Below, piece after piece: positions 1 to 7,083 of a DNA stretch of 60,440 bases (position 1 is its first letter; each line of letters opens with the position of its first letter). Position numbers and translations under genes: made by a program. The notes beneath the pieces were generated by a model. It did no database searches, was not told the DNA's origin, and saw only the letters and a program-made list of their open reading frames with translations. The stretch is from JAZUCT01 sp045639255. GTDB taxonomy: Bacteria; Bacillota; Clostridia; Christensenellales; UBA1242. Where the stretch lies: positions 1 to 60,440 of the forward strand of contig JAZUCT010000007.1 of NCBI GenBank assembly GCA_045639255.1, in the 5' to 3' direction.

Positions 1-59
1 GAATCTGTATAAATGAAACATTAATATGCGATGCGAGAATTAAAAAATTTATAAAAAGT

Positions 60-88
60 TTGCCAAGATATTTAAAATATTATAAAAT
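60..88 (+). promoter_or_regulatory. Predicted sigma-A promoter of the first operon
   Basis: TTGCCA (60-65), 17-bp spacer, TAAAAT (83-88), followed by an AAGGGGGG ribosome binding site at 101-108. It is the only convincing signal in bases 1-118, which otherwise hold no gene. Confidence 0.5.
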
Positions 89-118
89 ATATTAACAAGA
101 AAGGGGGGTTTATAGGTT

Positions 119-694
119 TTGAGTGATTTAGATAATGTTGAAATTCAAATTGAAAATGCTGAAAACGAAAGTTTCGAAAATAACAAAAATGAAGAAATTG
201 TTATTGAAAACAACAAAACAAAAACTGATTTAAAACAAAATTCTGAAAAAGTCATAACACCTGCAAAAAATGCTGTGTTAATGAACTGCACAAGATTGGG
301 TGTGATTTTAAATAACTTTACAATTGCTGCCGGTGTTTTATTGTTGCTTTGCTTTATTGGAATGATTTTTTATCCAGTTGCAATAATTGTTAATTTCTTT
401 GTTGCAATTATGATGATTATTTTCACTTTGGGGTTAATTTTTTTAGAGTTTACTTTTGACGATTTAATTATTATTGATGGCGAAACGGTTAACAAAGTTG
501 TTGGTTTTATAACTTCTGCCCTTCCATATATCTTTGGCGCACTTTTAATAACTGCTGCTGCATCGCTTGTTTTGTTGCTTATTGATAAGCGCAACAGGTC
601 TGTGCCAAGAATTGCGTTAAGCATAACAATTTTAGGCACTGTTGTTATTGGATTTATTTTAATGTTGCTGGGCATTATAGGGGGTGCAAAATAA
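119..694 (+). CDS. Hypothetical multi-pass membrane protein, 191 aa
   Basis: I do not recognise this family. The first ~55 residues are acidic and Asn/Glu/Lys-rich with no membrane segment, so probably a cytoplasmic tail. The rest holds about four hydrophobic stretches (roughly residues 60-90, 92-115, 130-158 and 163-188). The start is TTG, chosen because AAGGGGGG lies ten bases upstream and no better in-frame ATG exists. The stop codon overlaps the next gene's ATG (TAATG), so the two are translationally coupled. It is the first gene of a three-gene operon ending in a LURP-one-related protein. A role at the membrane is all that can be inferred. Confidence 0.75.
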   Translation: MSDLDNVEIQIENAENESFENNKNEEIVIENNKTKTDLKQNSEKVITPAKNAVLMNCTRLGVILNNFTIAAGVLLLLCFIGMIFYPVAIIVNFFVAIMMIIFTLGLIFLEFTFDDLIIIDGETVNKVVGFITSALPYIFGALLITAAASLVLLLIDKRNRSVPRIALSITILGTVVIGFILMLLGIIGGAK

Positions 695-1188
695 TGAATA
701 AATTGTTTTTATCGGTAAGTAACTTGCCAGCACACACAGATATTTTTTTAGATGGAAAATATTTTAAACCTAAAAAAGTTAAAAGTCAAAATCCAGTTAT
801 TGAATATGAAACCTTAAACAGCACTGTTGAACTTACAATAAAAAGATATTCACACCTTAACACAAGGCTTTGGGTGTTGCAGGAAATAATTTTCTTTTTA
901 ATAAGCATTTTTGGAATATTTGATATGCGTTATGGAAAGTTCTTTTATAAAGCAAATCTTAAAGTTGTGTTTGATGTTTCTGCTGAAACAACAGCAAAAA
1001 TTAAATTTAACGCACCACTTTCAAATAGGCCAGTTATTAACTGCACAAGTGAAAATAAAGTATCTCAACTTGAAAATGTGTTTGAAATTGATAACAACTT
1101 AAAGAAAAAACATAAAATTTTAAAAATTATTAAATGGTTAATTGTTGTTGTGGCAATTGTTGTTGCAACATTGATAATTGTTTTATAA
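694..1188 (+). CDS. Hypothetical membrane protein, 164 aa
   Basis: Unrecognised. The N-terminal ~55 residues look like a small beta-rich domain, followed by one hydrophobic segment (about residues 64-82), a Lys/Asn-rich middle, and a C-terminal membrane anchor (about 145-164) ending at the last residue. ATG overlaps the stop of the upstream gene by one base, and 12 bases separate it from the next gene, so all three are probably one transcript. Function unknown; its setting suggests a partner of the upstream membrane protein. Confidence 0.72.
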   Translation: MNKLFLSVSNLPAHTDIFLDGKYFKPKKVKSQNPVIEYETLNSTVELTIKRYSHLNTRLWVLQEIIFFLISIFGIFDMRYGKFFYKANLKVVFDVSAETTAKIKFNAPLSNRPVINCTSENKVSQLENVFEIDNNLKKKHKILKIIKWLIVVVAIVVATLIIVL

Positions 1189-1200
1189 GGGGGAATAAGC

Positions 1201-1692
1201 ATGAAGTTATATGTAAGAAATAAAATTTTTTCACTAGGTGGCGGTTCAACTGTTAAAGATGAACAAAAAAACGATGTGTATAAGGTTAAAGGTAAGGTTT
1301 TCAGCCCAACACACAAGAAAAAAATTTATAACTTAAAAAACGAACACCTTTTCACTGTTAGAAATAAGTTTTGGCATTGGCTTACAAGACGAGCATTTAT
1401 TTTTAATGCACAAGGCGAAAAAATTGCAACACTAAGCAACAACACTTATTCAAGAAAATTTATTGTGGAAGATTATGTTGATGAAATTGAAATTATAGGC
1501 CATGCTTTTCAGTTTGGTTTAAGTGTTAAAAAAGGCGAACAAGAAATTGGAACAATAACAAGGCAACTAACCTTTATTGGCGATGCTTTTGTTTGTGAAA
1601 CTGATGATGAACAACTTATGCCTTTCCTTGTTGCATTAACCATTGCACTGGATAACATTGTTGATGATAAAGTTAAAGATTTAGATAAATAA
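1201..1692 (+). CDS. LURP-one-related family protein (LOR/YxjI-like)
   Basis: The sequence fits the LURP-one-related family throughout: MKLYVRNKIFSLGGGS at the start, a KVKGKVFS strand, TVRNKFWHWLTRRAFIF in the middle and the EDYVDEIEI segment after it. The family folds as a tubby-like beta barrel around a central helix; the role in bacteria is not settled. Length (163 aa) is typical. GGGGGA lies just upstream of the ATG. It closes the operon begun at 119 and is followed by a strong bidirectional terminator. No signal peptide or membrane segment, so cytoplasmic or peripheral to the two membrane proteins encoded before it. Confidence 0.85.
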   Translation: MKLYVRNKIFSLGGGSTVKDEQKNDVYKVKGKVFSPTHKKKIYNLKNEHLFTVRNKFWHWLTRRAFIFNAQGEKIATLSNNTYSRKFIVEDYVDEIEIIGHAFQFGLSVKKGEQEIGTITRQLTFIGDAFVCETDDEQLMPFLVALTIALDNIVDDKVKDLDK

Positions 1693-1717
1693 AAAAAGTG
1701 CTTAATGCACTTTTTTT
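1691..1717. terminator. Bidirectional intrinsic terminator
   Basis: Eleven-bp stem AAAAAAAGTGC / GCACTTTTTTT with loop TTAAT. It sits between two convergent genes, and its right arm overlaps the rpiB stop region. Confidence 0.85.
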
Positions 1718-2144
1718 ATTTATCAAGTTGTTTAATTCTTGCTTCGTGCCTGCCACCTTCAAAATCGGTGGTTAAAAATGCTTCAATAAGTTTTTTTGCT
1801 TTTTCAATTGGAACATTTTTTGCACCTAAACACAAACAGTTAACATTGTTATGTTTTCTTGCAAGTTCCACTTCTGCAATGCTTGAAGAATTAACCGCCC
1901 TAACACCTTTTTCACGGTTAGCAGATATGCAAACACCCACACCACTTCCGCACACAAAAATTGCCCTTTCAGCCTTGCCTTTTGCAAGCAGTTTGCGTGG
2001 TTTTTTTGTGTTTTCGGCATAACTATCCAGCCCATCAAAACATTCTGGCATGCCGTTTATAACTTGGTGTTCTTTTTCCAAATATTCTTTAATTTGATTT
2101 GCAAGTTCCCACCCTGCGTGGTCGCATGAAATTATTATTTTCAT
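1716..2144 (-). CDS. rpiB: Ribose-5-phosphate isomerase B
   Basis: RpiB interconverts ribose 5-phosphate and ribulose 5-phosphate in the pentose phosphate pathway (cytoplasm). The family signatures are present: IIISCDHAGWELA at the N-terminus, the FVCGSGVGVCISANR phosphate/active-site loop with its Cys near residue 68, and KHNNVNCLCLGA. Length 142 aa is usual. I chose ATG at 2144 over an in-frame GTG at 2153 because the GGTGA ribosome binding site lies correctly before the ATG. It begins one base after the stop of the phosphatase gene, so the two are coupled. The ywlE-rpiB order matches ywlE-ywlF in Bacillus subtilis. DeoB nearby makes ribose 5-phosphate from nucleosides, the substrate of this enzyme. 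Confidence 0.93.
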   Translation of the reverse strand: MKIIISCDHAGWELANQIKEYLEKEHQVINGMPECFDGLDSYAENTKKPRKLLAKGKAERAIFVCGSGVGVCISANREKGVRAVNSSSIAEVELARKHNNVNCLCLGAKNVPIEKAKKLIEAFLTTDFEGGRHEARIKQLDK

Positions 2145-2145
2145 T

Positions 2146-2577
2146 TTATTCACCTATAACTTTTATAAATTCTTCAACATATTCTTTAATTTGTTTTGCT
2201 GTTAAAACATATTCATCTTCACTTTTCATATATGGGTCGGCAACATCAACTGCACCCAAAATAAAATCTTGAAAACAAAACACATTTTCAAATTTGCCAA
2301 TATAGTTTTTTATATCTTTTGTTAAGGCAATGCAATAATCGTAACTAAACAAATTATCAAGGCAAAACTGTGTTGACTTATGTTTTATGTTGCGTATGCC
2401 AATTTTTTTAAGTGCTTTAATTGTGTTTTCGGTTGCACCGCTTCCAACATTTGCATATATGCCTGCACTTTCGGCTTTAAATTTAAGTTTTTTCTTTTTT
2501 GCAACATTATTAAATATTTTTTCTGCCATAACACTTCGGCAAGTGTTGCCAGTGCAAACAAATAATATTTTTTTCAT
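2146..2577 (-). CDS. ywlE: Low-molecular-weight phosphatase, probable YwlE-type protein-arginine phosphatase
   Basis: The P-loop VCTGNTCRS (CX5RS) lies at residues 7-15 and the general-acid Asp is in VADPYM near the C-terminus, so this is a low-molecular-weight phosphotyrosine-phosphatase fold, 143 aa. In YwlE the Thr in GNTCRS, instead of the Ile/Leu of tyrosine phosphatases, favours phospho-arginine. That Thr is present here, and the neighbour is rpiB as in Bacillus, so protein-arginine phosphatase is the better call. This is inference from one residue plus synteny; the cognate kinase McsB is not in the window. The ATG overlaps the upstream stop by one base. Confidence 0.85.
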   Translation of the reverse strand: MKKILFVCTGNTCRSVMAEKIFNNVAKKKKLKFKAESAGIYANVGSGATENTIKALKKIGIRNIKHKSTQFCLDNLFSYDYCIALTKDIKNYIGKFENVFCFQDFILGAVDVADPYMKSEDEYVLTAKQIKEYVEEFIKVIGE

Positions 2578-3239
2578 TATTCTTCACCATTATTTATTGA
2601 ATTTGTTGTTTCTTCGGTTAAAGCATTTGTGTTAAGTTTTTTTATAACAATTTCTGCATTCCAAATTCGTGCATCAGTTATTAAACTTTGTTTAAGTTTT
2701 AAACTATTATAAAAAACATTATCAATGGCTTCCCATAAAAAGAACCAACCACCTATTGCAAAAATTTCGTAAATAAGGTCAATTTTGCCAATGAATCTGT
2801 TAAACACATATGCAAGCGCAAAAATTAACAATCCAAAAATTGAAAATGCAAGTGTTTGATGATGGCTTTCTTGCAAATCTTCTTTTGTGGTGGCAATGCG
2901 TTCTGCAAAGTGCCTTTTAAGTGTTTTTTTAACAATGGTTTGTTGTTTTTCGTTAAGTTCATCGTTAAAAAACATTTCAATAACCAAATCGTGCTTAATA
3001 TCAACATATTCAACATTATCAATAATAAATTCTGCAAAGGCTTGATCAAAAATTTCATAGTTAGGCATGCAATAATCTGAAACCACATTGTTATATTTTT
3101 CAACATTAAGTTGCAAAACTGCTTGACCTTTTTCGTTTAAAAAAACATTATCTTCTTGAAAATATTTATCTGAATTAATTATTTTTTTAAGTTGTTTATA
3201 TTTTTTTGTTATTTTTTTTCTGTTTTCAAATAATCCCAT
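2577..3239 (-). CDS. Hypothetical membrane protein, 220 aa
   Basis: Unrecognised. A charged Lys-rich N-terminus (FENRKKITKKYKQLKK), then a soluble alpha/beta-looking region to about residue 115, and two hydrophobic segments (about 128-147 and 155-172), followed by a short polar tail. It heads a minus-strand operon with ywlE and rpiB, overlapping ywlE by one base. No Shine-Dalgarno is visible. Instead, a TAAAAT -10 box ends six bases before the ATG, which suggests a leaderless transcript. Confidence 0.7.
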   Translation of the reverse strand: MGLFENRKKITKKYKQLKKIINSDKYFQEDNVFLNEKGQAVLQLNVEKYNNVVSDYCMPNYEIFDQAFAEFIIDNVEYVDIKHDLVIEMFFNDELNEKQQTIVKKTLKRHFAERIATTKEDLQESHHQTLAFSIFGLLIFALAYVFNRFIGKIDLIYEIFAIGGWFFLWEAIDNVFYNSLKLKQSLITDARIWNAEIVIKKLNTNALTEETTNSINNGEE

Positions 3240-3245
3240 AAACTT

Positions 3246-3274
3246 ATTTTATCAAATTTTTTTGCTTGAAACAA
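3246..3274 (-). promoter_or_regulatory. Promoter giving a leaderless transcript for the 220-aa membrane protein operon
   Basis: On the minus strand TTGTTT (3274-3269), 17-bp spacer, TAAAAT (3251-3246), then six bases and the ATG. Transcription would start at about the A of the start codon. The -35 overlaps the neighbouring terminator stem. Confidence 0.5.
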
Positions 3275-3304
3275 ATAAAACGAAGCATTAAACTTCGTTT
3301 TATT
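3274..3304. terminator. Intrinsic terminator after the 55-aa gene
   Basis: Perfect stem AATAAAACGAAG / CTTCGTTTTATT with loop CATTAAA. It overlaps the stop codon of the 55-aa gene and ends in a T-tract on the minus strand. Confidence 0.8.
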
Positions 3305-3467
3305 TTTCATTTTCCGACTCTTTTTTTATTCTTGTTTCAATTTCGGCCTGCAACCTTTCAATTTGTTGTTCAAGGTCGAATTGCTTATCTTCATCTTTTT
3401 CGTTTTCAAGCAAGCACTGCAAAAAAAGCACTTCTTGTTGCATATCTTTAAGTGAATAATTTTTCAT
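3300..3467 (-). CDS. Small coiled-coil protein, 55 aa
   Basis: Translates to a 55-residue, Glu/Lys/Gln-rich, strongly helical protein beginning MKNYSLKDMQQEV and ending ETRIKKESENEK. Heptad-like spacing of Leu/Ile suggests a short coiled coil. A GGGGGA ribosome binding site stands four bases before the ATG and a terminator overlaps its stop, so it is a real gene despite its size. It lies 51 bases downstream of deoB on the same strand and may share its transcript. I do not recognise a family. Confidence 0.75.
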   Translation of the reverse strand: MKNYSLKDMQQEVLFLQCLLENEKDEDKQFDLEQQIERLQAEIETRIKKESENEK

Positions 3468-3518
3468 AAGTTCCCCCACTTACAATAAGTTTAACATTTA
3501 TTTTTGTTTTATTCAACT

Positions 3519-4643
3519 TTATTTTGTTAAAAATTGTTTTTTTAACAGTTCGCTTATATAATTAAAACCTTTAACTGTGCCTAAATTTTTTCCGCCAGTT
3601 TGATTTTTTGAATATATTAAAATAGGTGTATATTCACGCGAGTGATCGGTGGACAGTGTTGTTGGATCGCAACCATGATCGCCGGTGATAATAAGTGTAT
3701 CTTCTGCGTTAAGCATTGAAATTATTTCTGGCAAAGTTTGGTCAATTTCTTTAAGTGCGTTTGCATAACCAACTGCATCGTTGCGATGGCCATATAACAT
3801 ATCGGTATCAACAAGATTTGCAAAAATAACACCATTATAGTTTTGTTTAAGCGCAAACTTTATTTGATTTAAACTTTGTGTGTTGTTTTTTGCAGTTAAA
3901 TTTTCTTTTAAGCCAACCATTGAAAAAATATCGCCAATTTTTCCAATTCCAATGGTGTCGAACCCTGCATCTTTTAAATCTTCAAACACAATTCTTGAAG
4001 GTGGTTCAAGTGCAAAATCGTGCCTGTTTTGTGTTCGTTTAAATTCGCCATTTTCTGTTGTGAATGGCCTTGCAATAACTCTTGAAACACCCCATTCGCC
4101 TTGCATAATTTGGCGGGCTTGTTCACACATTTTATATAACTCTTTAACAGAATAAACATCTTCGTGGCAAGCAATTTGCAAAACTGAATCGGCAGAAGTA
4201 TATACAATAGGTTTTTTTGTTTCAAGGTGAAGTTTGCCAAGGCGTTCAATAATTTCTGTTCCGCTGGCAACACAATTTCCTAAAATACCAACTCCCCACT
4301 CTTTTTCAAGTTTTTCAACAATTTCCTTTGGAAAACCATTTGGAAATGTTGGAAAAGGTTGCTTTAACACACAGCCCATCATTTCAAAATGCCCTGTTGT
4401 TGTATCTTTTCCCATGCTTAGTTCTTGCATTCTGCCATAGTTTGCTGTTGGAGTTTTAACTTGCAGGTTTAAATGTTCTAAGCCATCGATGTTAAACATT
4501 CCCAACTTTTGCAAATTTTCAAGTTCAACATTTGTGTTTTCAACAATATGCCCCAAAGTGTTGCTGCCTTCATCACCAAACAAGTGAGCATCTGGTGCTT
4601 CACCTACACCCAATGAATCGATAACCATAATTAAAGTTTTCAT
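3519..4643 (-). CDS. deoB: Phosphopentomutase
   Basis: DeoB converts (deoxy)ribose 1-phosphate to the 5-phosphate during nucleoside salvage. It belongs to the alkaline-phosphatase metalloenzyme superfamily. The metal-site motifs are visible: IDSLGVGEAPDA at residues 8-19, GKDTTTGHFEMMG with the phospho-acceptor Thr around residue 84, DTDMLYGHR near 285, and TGDHGCDPT plus STDHSREYTP near the C-terminus. Length 374 aa is slightly short of the usual ~390. A GGA ribosome binding site precedes the ATG. With rpiB about 1.4 kb away it feeds ribose from nucleosides into central metabolism. Confidence 0.94.
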   Translation of the reverse strand: MKTLIMVIDSLGVGEAPDAHLFGDEGSNTLGHIVENTNVELENLQKLGMFNIDGLEHLNLQVKTPTANYGRMQELSMGKDTTTGHFEMMGCVLKQPFPTFPNGFPKEIVEKLEKEWGVGILGNCVASGTEIIERLGKLHLETKKPIVYTSADSVLQIACHEDVYSVKELYKMCEQARQIMQGEWGVSRVIARPFTTENGEFKRTQNRHDFALEPPSRIVFEDLKDAGFDTIGIGKIGDIFSMVGLKENLTAKNNTQSLNQIKFALKQNYNGVIFANLVDTDMLYGHRNDAVGYANALKEIDQTLPEIISMLNAEDTLIITGDHGCDPTTLSTDHSREYTPILIYSKNQTGGKNLGTVKGFNYISELLKKQFLTK

Positions 4644-4748
4644 GCATTTATTCCTTTTATATTAATATATTAAACCAATAAAAACTTTTTTCAAAACAAT
4701 TTTTAATAAATATGCCAAAACTTTCCAATAAAACTTTTTAGTTTTAAC

Positions 4749-4777
4749 TTGCAAATTTGTTTTTTTAGTTATATAAT
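4749..4777 (+). promoter_or_regulatory. Promoter of the Y-family polymerase gene
   Basis: TTGCAA (4749-4754), 17-bp spacer, TATAAT (4772-4777), 37 bases before the ATG. Confidence 0.65.
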
Positions 4778-4783
4778 TTCATA

Positions 4784-4795
4784 GAACATATGTTT
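4784..4795 (+). promoter_or_regulatory. LexA (SOS) box-like operator
   Basis: GAACATATGTTT differs at one base from the Gram-positive LexA core GAAC-N4-GTTC and has the same ATAT centre as the Bacillus consensus. It starts six bases after the -10 element, where a repressor would block initiation of the polymerase gene. The site is seen; LexA binding is inferred. Confidence 0.6.
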
Positions 4796-4814
4796 TATAA
4801 GTGGGGGTGAGTGA

Positions 4815-6041
4815 ATGGATATTTTGCATAGCGATTGCAACAATTTTTATGCCAGTGTTGAAATGCTTTCGCACCCCGAACTTAAAGATAAACCTATGGT
4901 TGTTTGTGGAAGCATTAAGGATAGGCATGGAATAATATTATCCAAAAACTATCCTGCAAAGGCACTTGGAATGTTTACGGGGCAAACTTTAATGGAAGCA
5001 TTTCAGATTTGCCCCACCCTTGTTGCCATTGAAGCAGATTTTGAAAAATATCTTAAAGTTTCAAAAAAAGTTAAGGATATATACAGGGAATATTCAGACC
5101 AAGTTGAAAGTTTTGGCATTGATGAAGCGTGGATTGATGTAACACATTCCAAAATTTTTGGTTCGCCCATTGAAATTGCCGAAAAAATCAGAACAAGAAT
5201 AAAAAAAGAAATTGGCATAACTGTTTCAATTGGTGTAAGTTTTAACAAGGTTTTTGCTAAGTTGGCTTCTGACCTTAAAAAACCAGATGCTGTTAGTGAA
5301 ATTTCACAACAGAATTTTAAAAATGTTGCTTGGAGTTTGCCTGTTAAAGACCTTTTGTTTGTTGGCAGGGCAACCACAAAAAAATTTTCAAAACTTAACA
5401 TTGAAACCATTGGCGACCTTGCAAACTATAACCTTTCAATTTTGGAAAAAAAGTTTGGCAAATGGGGCAATACTTTATGGAAATATGCCAACGGCTTGGA
5501 TAACTCTGTTGTTAGAAAAGTTGGCTGTTATGCAGAAATAAAATCGGTGGGAAACAGCCTTACTTGTTACCGCGACCTTGAAAATATGGAAGATGTTAAA
5601 GCGCTTTTAACTGTTCTTAGCGAAAGTGTTGCAAACAGAATGTTCGATTATGGAATATATAAGGCAAGAACACTTTCTTTAACTGCACGAAACACCGACC
5701 TTGTTTCAGTTACAAGGCAAATTAAGTTTATTGCACCAACTGCACTTTCGGGCGATATTCTTTCAACAGCAATTGAATTGTTTGAAAAAAGCAACATTCA
5801 ATTGCCACTTAGAAGCATGGGCATAAGTGTTTGTGATTTTGTGTTTGAAAGCGAACAACTTTCACTTTTCCAAAACACTGAAAAATATAATAAACTTTAT
5901 GCACTTGATCGCACCATTAAAAAAATAAGAGATAAAAACAACTTTTCAATGCTTACCCGTGGAAGTGTGGCAATAGATAGCCGACTTTCGCTTGTTAACC
6001 CACAAGCCGACCACACCATTCACCCTGTTGGTGTGATTTAG
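4815..6041 (+). CDS. dinB: Y-family translesion DNA polymerase (DNA polymerase IV/UmuC-like)
   Basis: Error-prone DNA synthesis past lesions. Catalytic carboxylates are visible: D7 in HSDCNNFYASVE and D103/E104 in FGIDEAWIDVT, with the steric residues around SKNYPAKALGM between them. The thumb and little-finger domains follow to residue 408. QLSLF at about 346-350 matches the beta-clamp binding motif and should tether it to the replisome. The sequence is closer to the Gram-positive UvrX/UmuC-like branch than to E. coli DinB in my reading. GTGGGGGTGA provides the ribosome binding site. A LexA-like box overlaps the start region of the transcript, consistent with SOS control. Confidence 0.92.
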   Translation: MDILHSDCNNFYASVEMLSHPELKDKPMVVCGSIKDRHGIILSKNYPAKALGMFTGQTLMEAFQICPTLVAIEADFEKYLKVSKKVKDIYREYSDQVESFGIDEAWIDVTHSKIFGSPIEIAEKIRTRIKKEIGITVSIGVSFNKVFAKLASDLKKPDAVSEISQQNFKNVAWSLPVKDLLFVGRATTKKFSKLNIETIGDLANYNLSILEKKFGKWGNTLWKYANGLDNSVVRKVGCYAEIKSVGNSLTCYRDLENMEDVKALLTVLSESVANRMFDYGIYKARTLSLTARNTDLVSVTRQIKFIAPTALSGDILSTAIELFEKSNIQLPLRSMGISVCDFVFESEQLSLFQNTEKYNKLYALDRTIKKIRDKNNFSMLTRGSVAIDSRLSLVNPQADHTIHPVGVI

Positions 6042-6046
6042 ATAAC

Positions 6047-6091
6047 AAAAAAATGGAACGAATGTTCCATTTCTTTTGGCGCCTCAGGTAG
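6047..6091 (-). repeat. Duplicate of the tRNA-Asn 3' end and its terminator (87 bp away)
   Basis: Bases 6047-6091 repeat 6134-6178 with about one mismatch. The shared segment is an A-tract, the GGAAC/GTTCC hairpin and the last ~15 bases of the tRNA-Asn gene including CCA. Beyond the repeat the sequence is not tRNA-like. It could be a leftover tRNA copy or an attachment-site scar. On the plus strand the hairpin at 6054-6068 also serves as a plausible terminator for dinB. Confidence 0.75.
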
Positions 6092-6140
6092 CGATTACTC
6101 ACACAATGGGGACCTATACCTTCGGCTTTTAATAAAAAAA

Positions 6141-6156
6141 TGGAACGAATGTTCCT
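6141..6156 (-). terminator. Terminator hairpin of tRNA-Asn
   Basis: On the minus strand GGAAC-ATTC-GTTCC is followed by ATTTTTTTATT, seven bases after the tRNA CCA end. Confidence 0.7.
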
Positions 6157-6163
6157 TTTCTTT

Positions 6164-6238
<75 letters not shown>

Positions 6239-6260
6239 ATAACTCTATTAAGCAAGAGTT

Positions 6261-6289
6261 ATTATATCAAACAAACATCTGAATGTCAA
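6261..6289 (-). promoter_or_regulatory. Consensus promoter of tRNA-Asn
   Basis: Minus strand TTGACA (6289-6284), exactly 17 bp, TATAAT (6266-6261): both hexamers match the sigma-A consensus. Confidence 0.85.
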
Positions 6290-6316
6290 CAAATTTTTTT
6301 AAAATTATTAATAATT

Positions 6317-7012
6317 TTATTTTTTTAGTTGTTCAAGTTCCTCGGAAGTTAAAAATCGGCATTCGCCAAGTTTTAAGGTTTTATCCAATTTAACACCATT
6401 TTCCATTGTTCGTTTTAAAAATGTAACCTTGTTTCCCACCGCACCAAACATTCGGCGCACTTGATGATATTTTCCTTCTGTTATGGTTATTTCGCCACTG
6501 GTGTTGGTTTGCATTTCTATTTTGCAAGGTTTTGTGGTGAAACCATCTTTAAGTGTTATTCCTTGTTGAATTTTGTTGATTTCTGTTTGACCAATTTGGT
6601 CAGCAAGTTCAAAATAATATAACTTTTCCTTTTCGTGTTTTGGGTTTGTAAGTTTATGGCACAAATCTCCGTCGGTGGTTAAAAACAATAATCCTTCTGT
6701 TTCCTTATCCAGCCTGCCCACCAAAAACAAGCCAACATTTTTTAAGTTATCTGGCAAGATATCAATAACTGTTGTTTCAGTGCTATCTTGTGTGGCAGAA
6801 ACAACACCTTGCGGTTTGTTAAGCATTAAATAATAGTTTTCAATAAATTTAATTTCGTTGTTATTTACGCAAATTTTATCGGTTTTTTCACAAATATTAT
6901 GGTCTTTTTGTTTAATTATTATGTTATTTACCGAAACATTGCCTTTTTTTATTAATTCCACCGCATCTTTTCGTGAATAACCGGCGGTGGATAAAAATTT
7001 ATCAAGTCTCAT
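6317..7012 (-). CDS. rsuA: 16S rRNA pseudouridine synthase, RsuA family
   Basis: Isomerises a uridine in 16S rRNA (position 516 for the E. coli enzyme). An S4 RNA-binding domain occupies about residues 1-60 (MRLDKFLSTAGYSRKDAVELI). The catalytic domain contains the nucleophilic Asp in VGRLDKETEGLLFLT (about residue 100) and the KYHQVRRMFGAVGN segment near 185. Length 231 aa is standard. No Shine-Dalgarno precedes the ATG. A TATAAT box ends six bases upstream, so the mRNA is probably leaderless. Located downstream of proS but separated from it by a terminator, so it is likely an independent unit. Confidence 0.93.
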   Translation of the reverse strand: MRLDKFLSTAGYSRKDAVELIKKGNVSVNNIIIKQKDHNICEKTDKICVNNNEIKFIENYYLMLNKPQGVVSATQDSTETTVIDILPDNLKNVGLFLVGRLDKETEGLLFLTTDGDLCHKLTNPKHEKEKLYYFELADQIGQTEINKIQQGITLKDGFTTKPCKIEMQTNTSGEITITEGKYHQVRRMFGAVGNKVTFLKRTMENGVKLDKTLKLGECRFLTSEELEQLKK

Positions 7013-7018
7013 AGTTAA

Positions 7019-7046
7019 ATTATAACATAACTATATTATTTTTCAA
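7019..7046 (-). promoter_or_regulatory. Promoter of rsuA (leaderless start)
   Basis: Minus strand TTGAAA (7046-7041), 16 bp, TATAAT (7024-7019), then TTAACT and the ATG. Transcription would begin at or within a base or two of the start codon. Confidence 0.6.
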
Positions 7047-7056
7047 AATGTTGAAC

Positions 7057-7083
7057 AAAAAACTCGCAGTTTGCGAGTTTTAT
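7057..7083 (-). terminator. Terminator of proS
   Basis: Stem AACTCGCA / TGCGAGTT with a three-base loop (AAC on the minus strand), followed by TTTTTTG on the minus strand, just after the proS stop. Confidence 0.8.

Noticed and set aside
6054..6068. GAACGAATGTTC, a perfect GAAC-N4-GTTC LexA-like site (also at 6141-6156)
   Set aside because: It is the stem of a transcription terminator behind dinB and tRNA-Asn, flanked by A/T tracts and not near a start; best explained as a hairpin.
6092..6133. Spacer between the tRNA-Asn 3' repeats as a second tRNA
   Set aside because: No T-loop GGTTCGAATCC or anticodon arm can be drawn; only the last ~15 bases match a tRNA.
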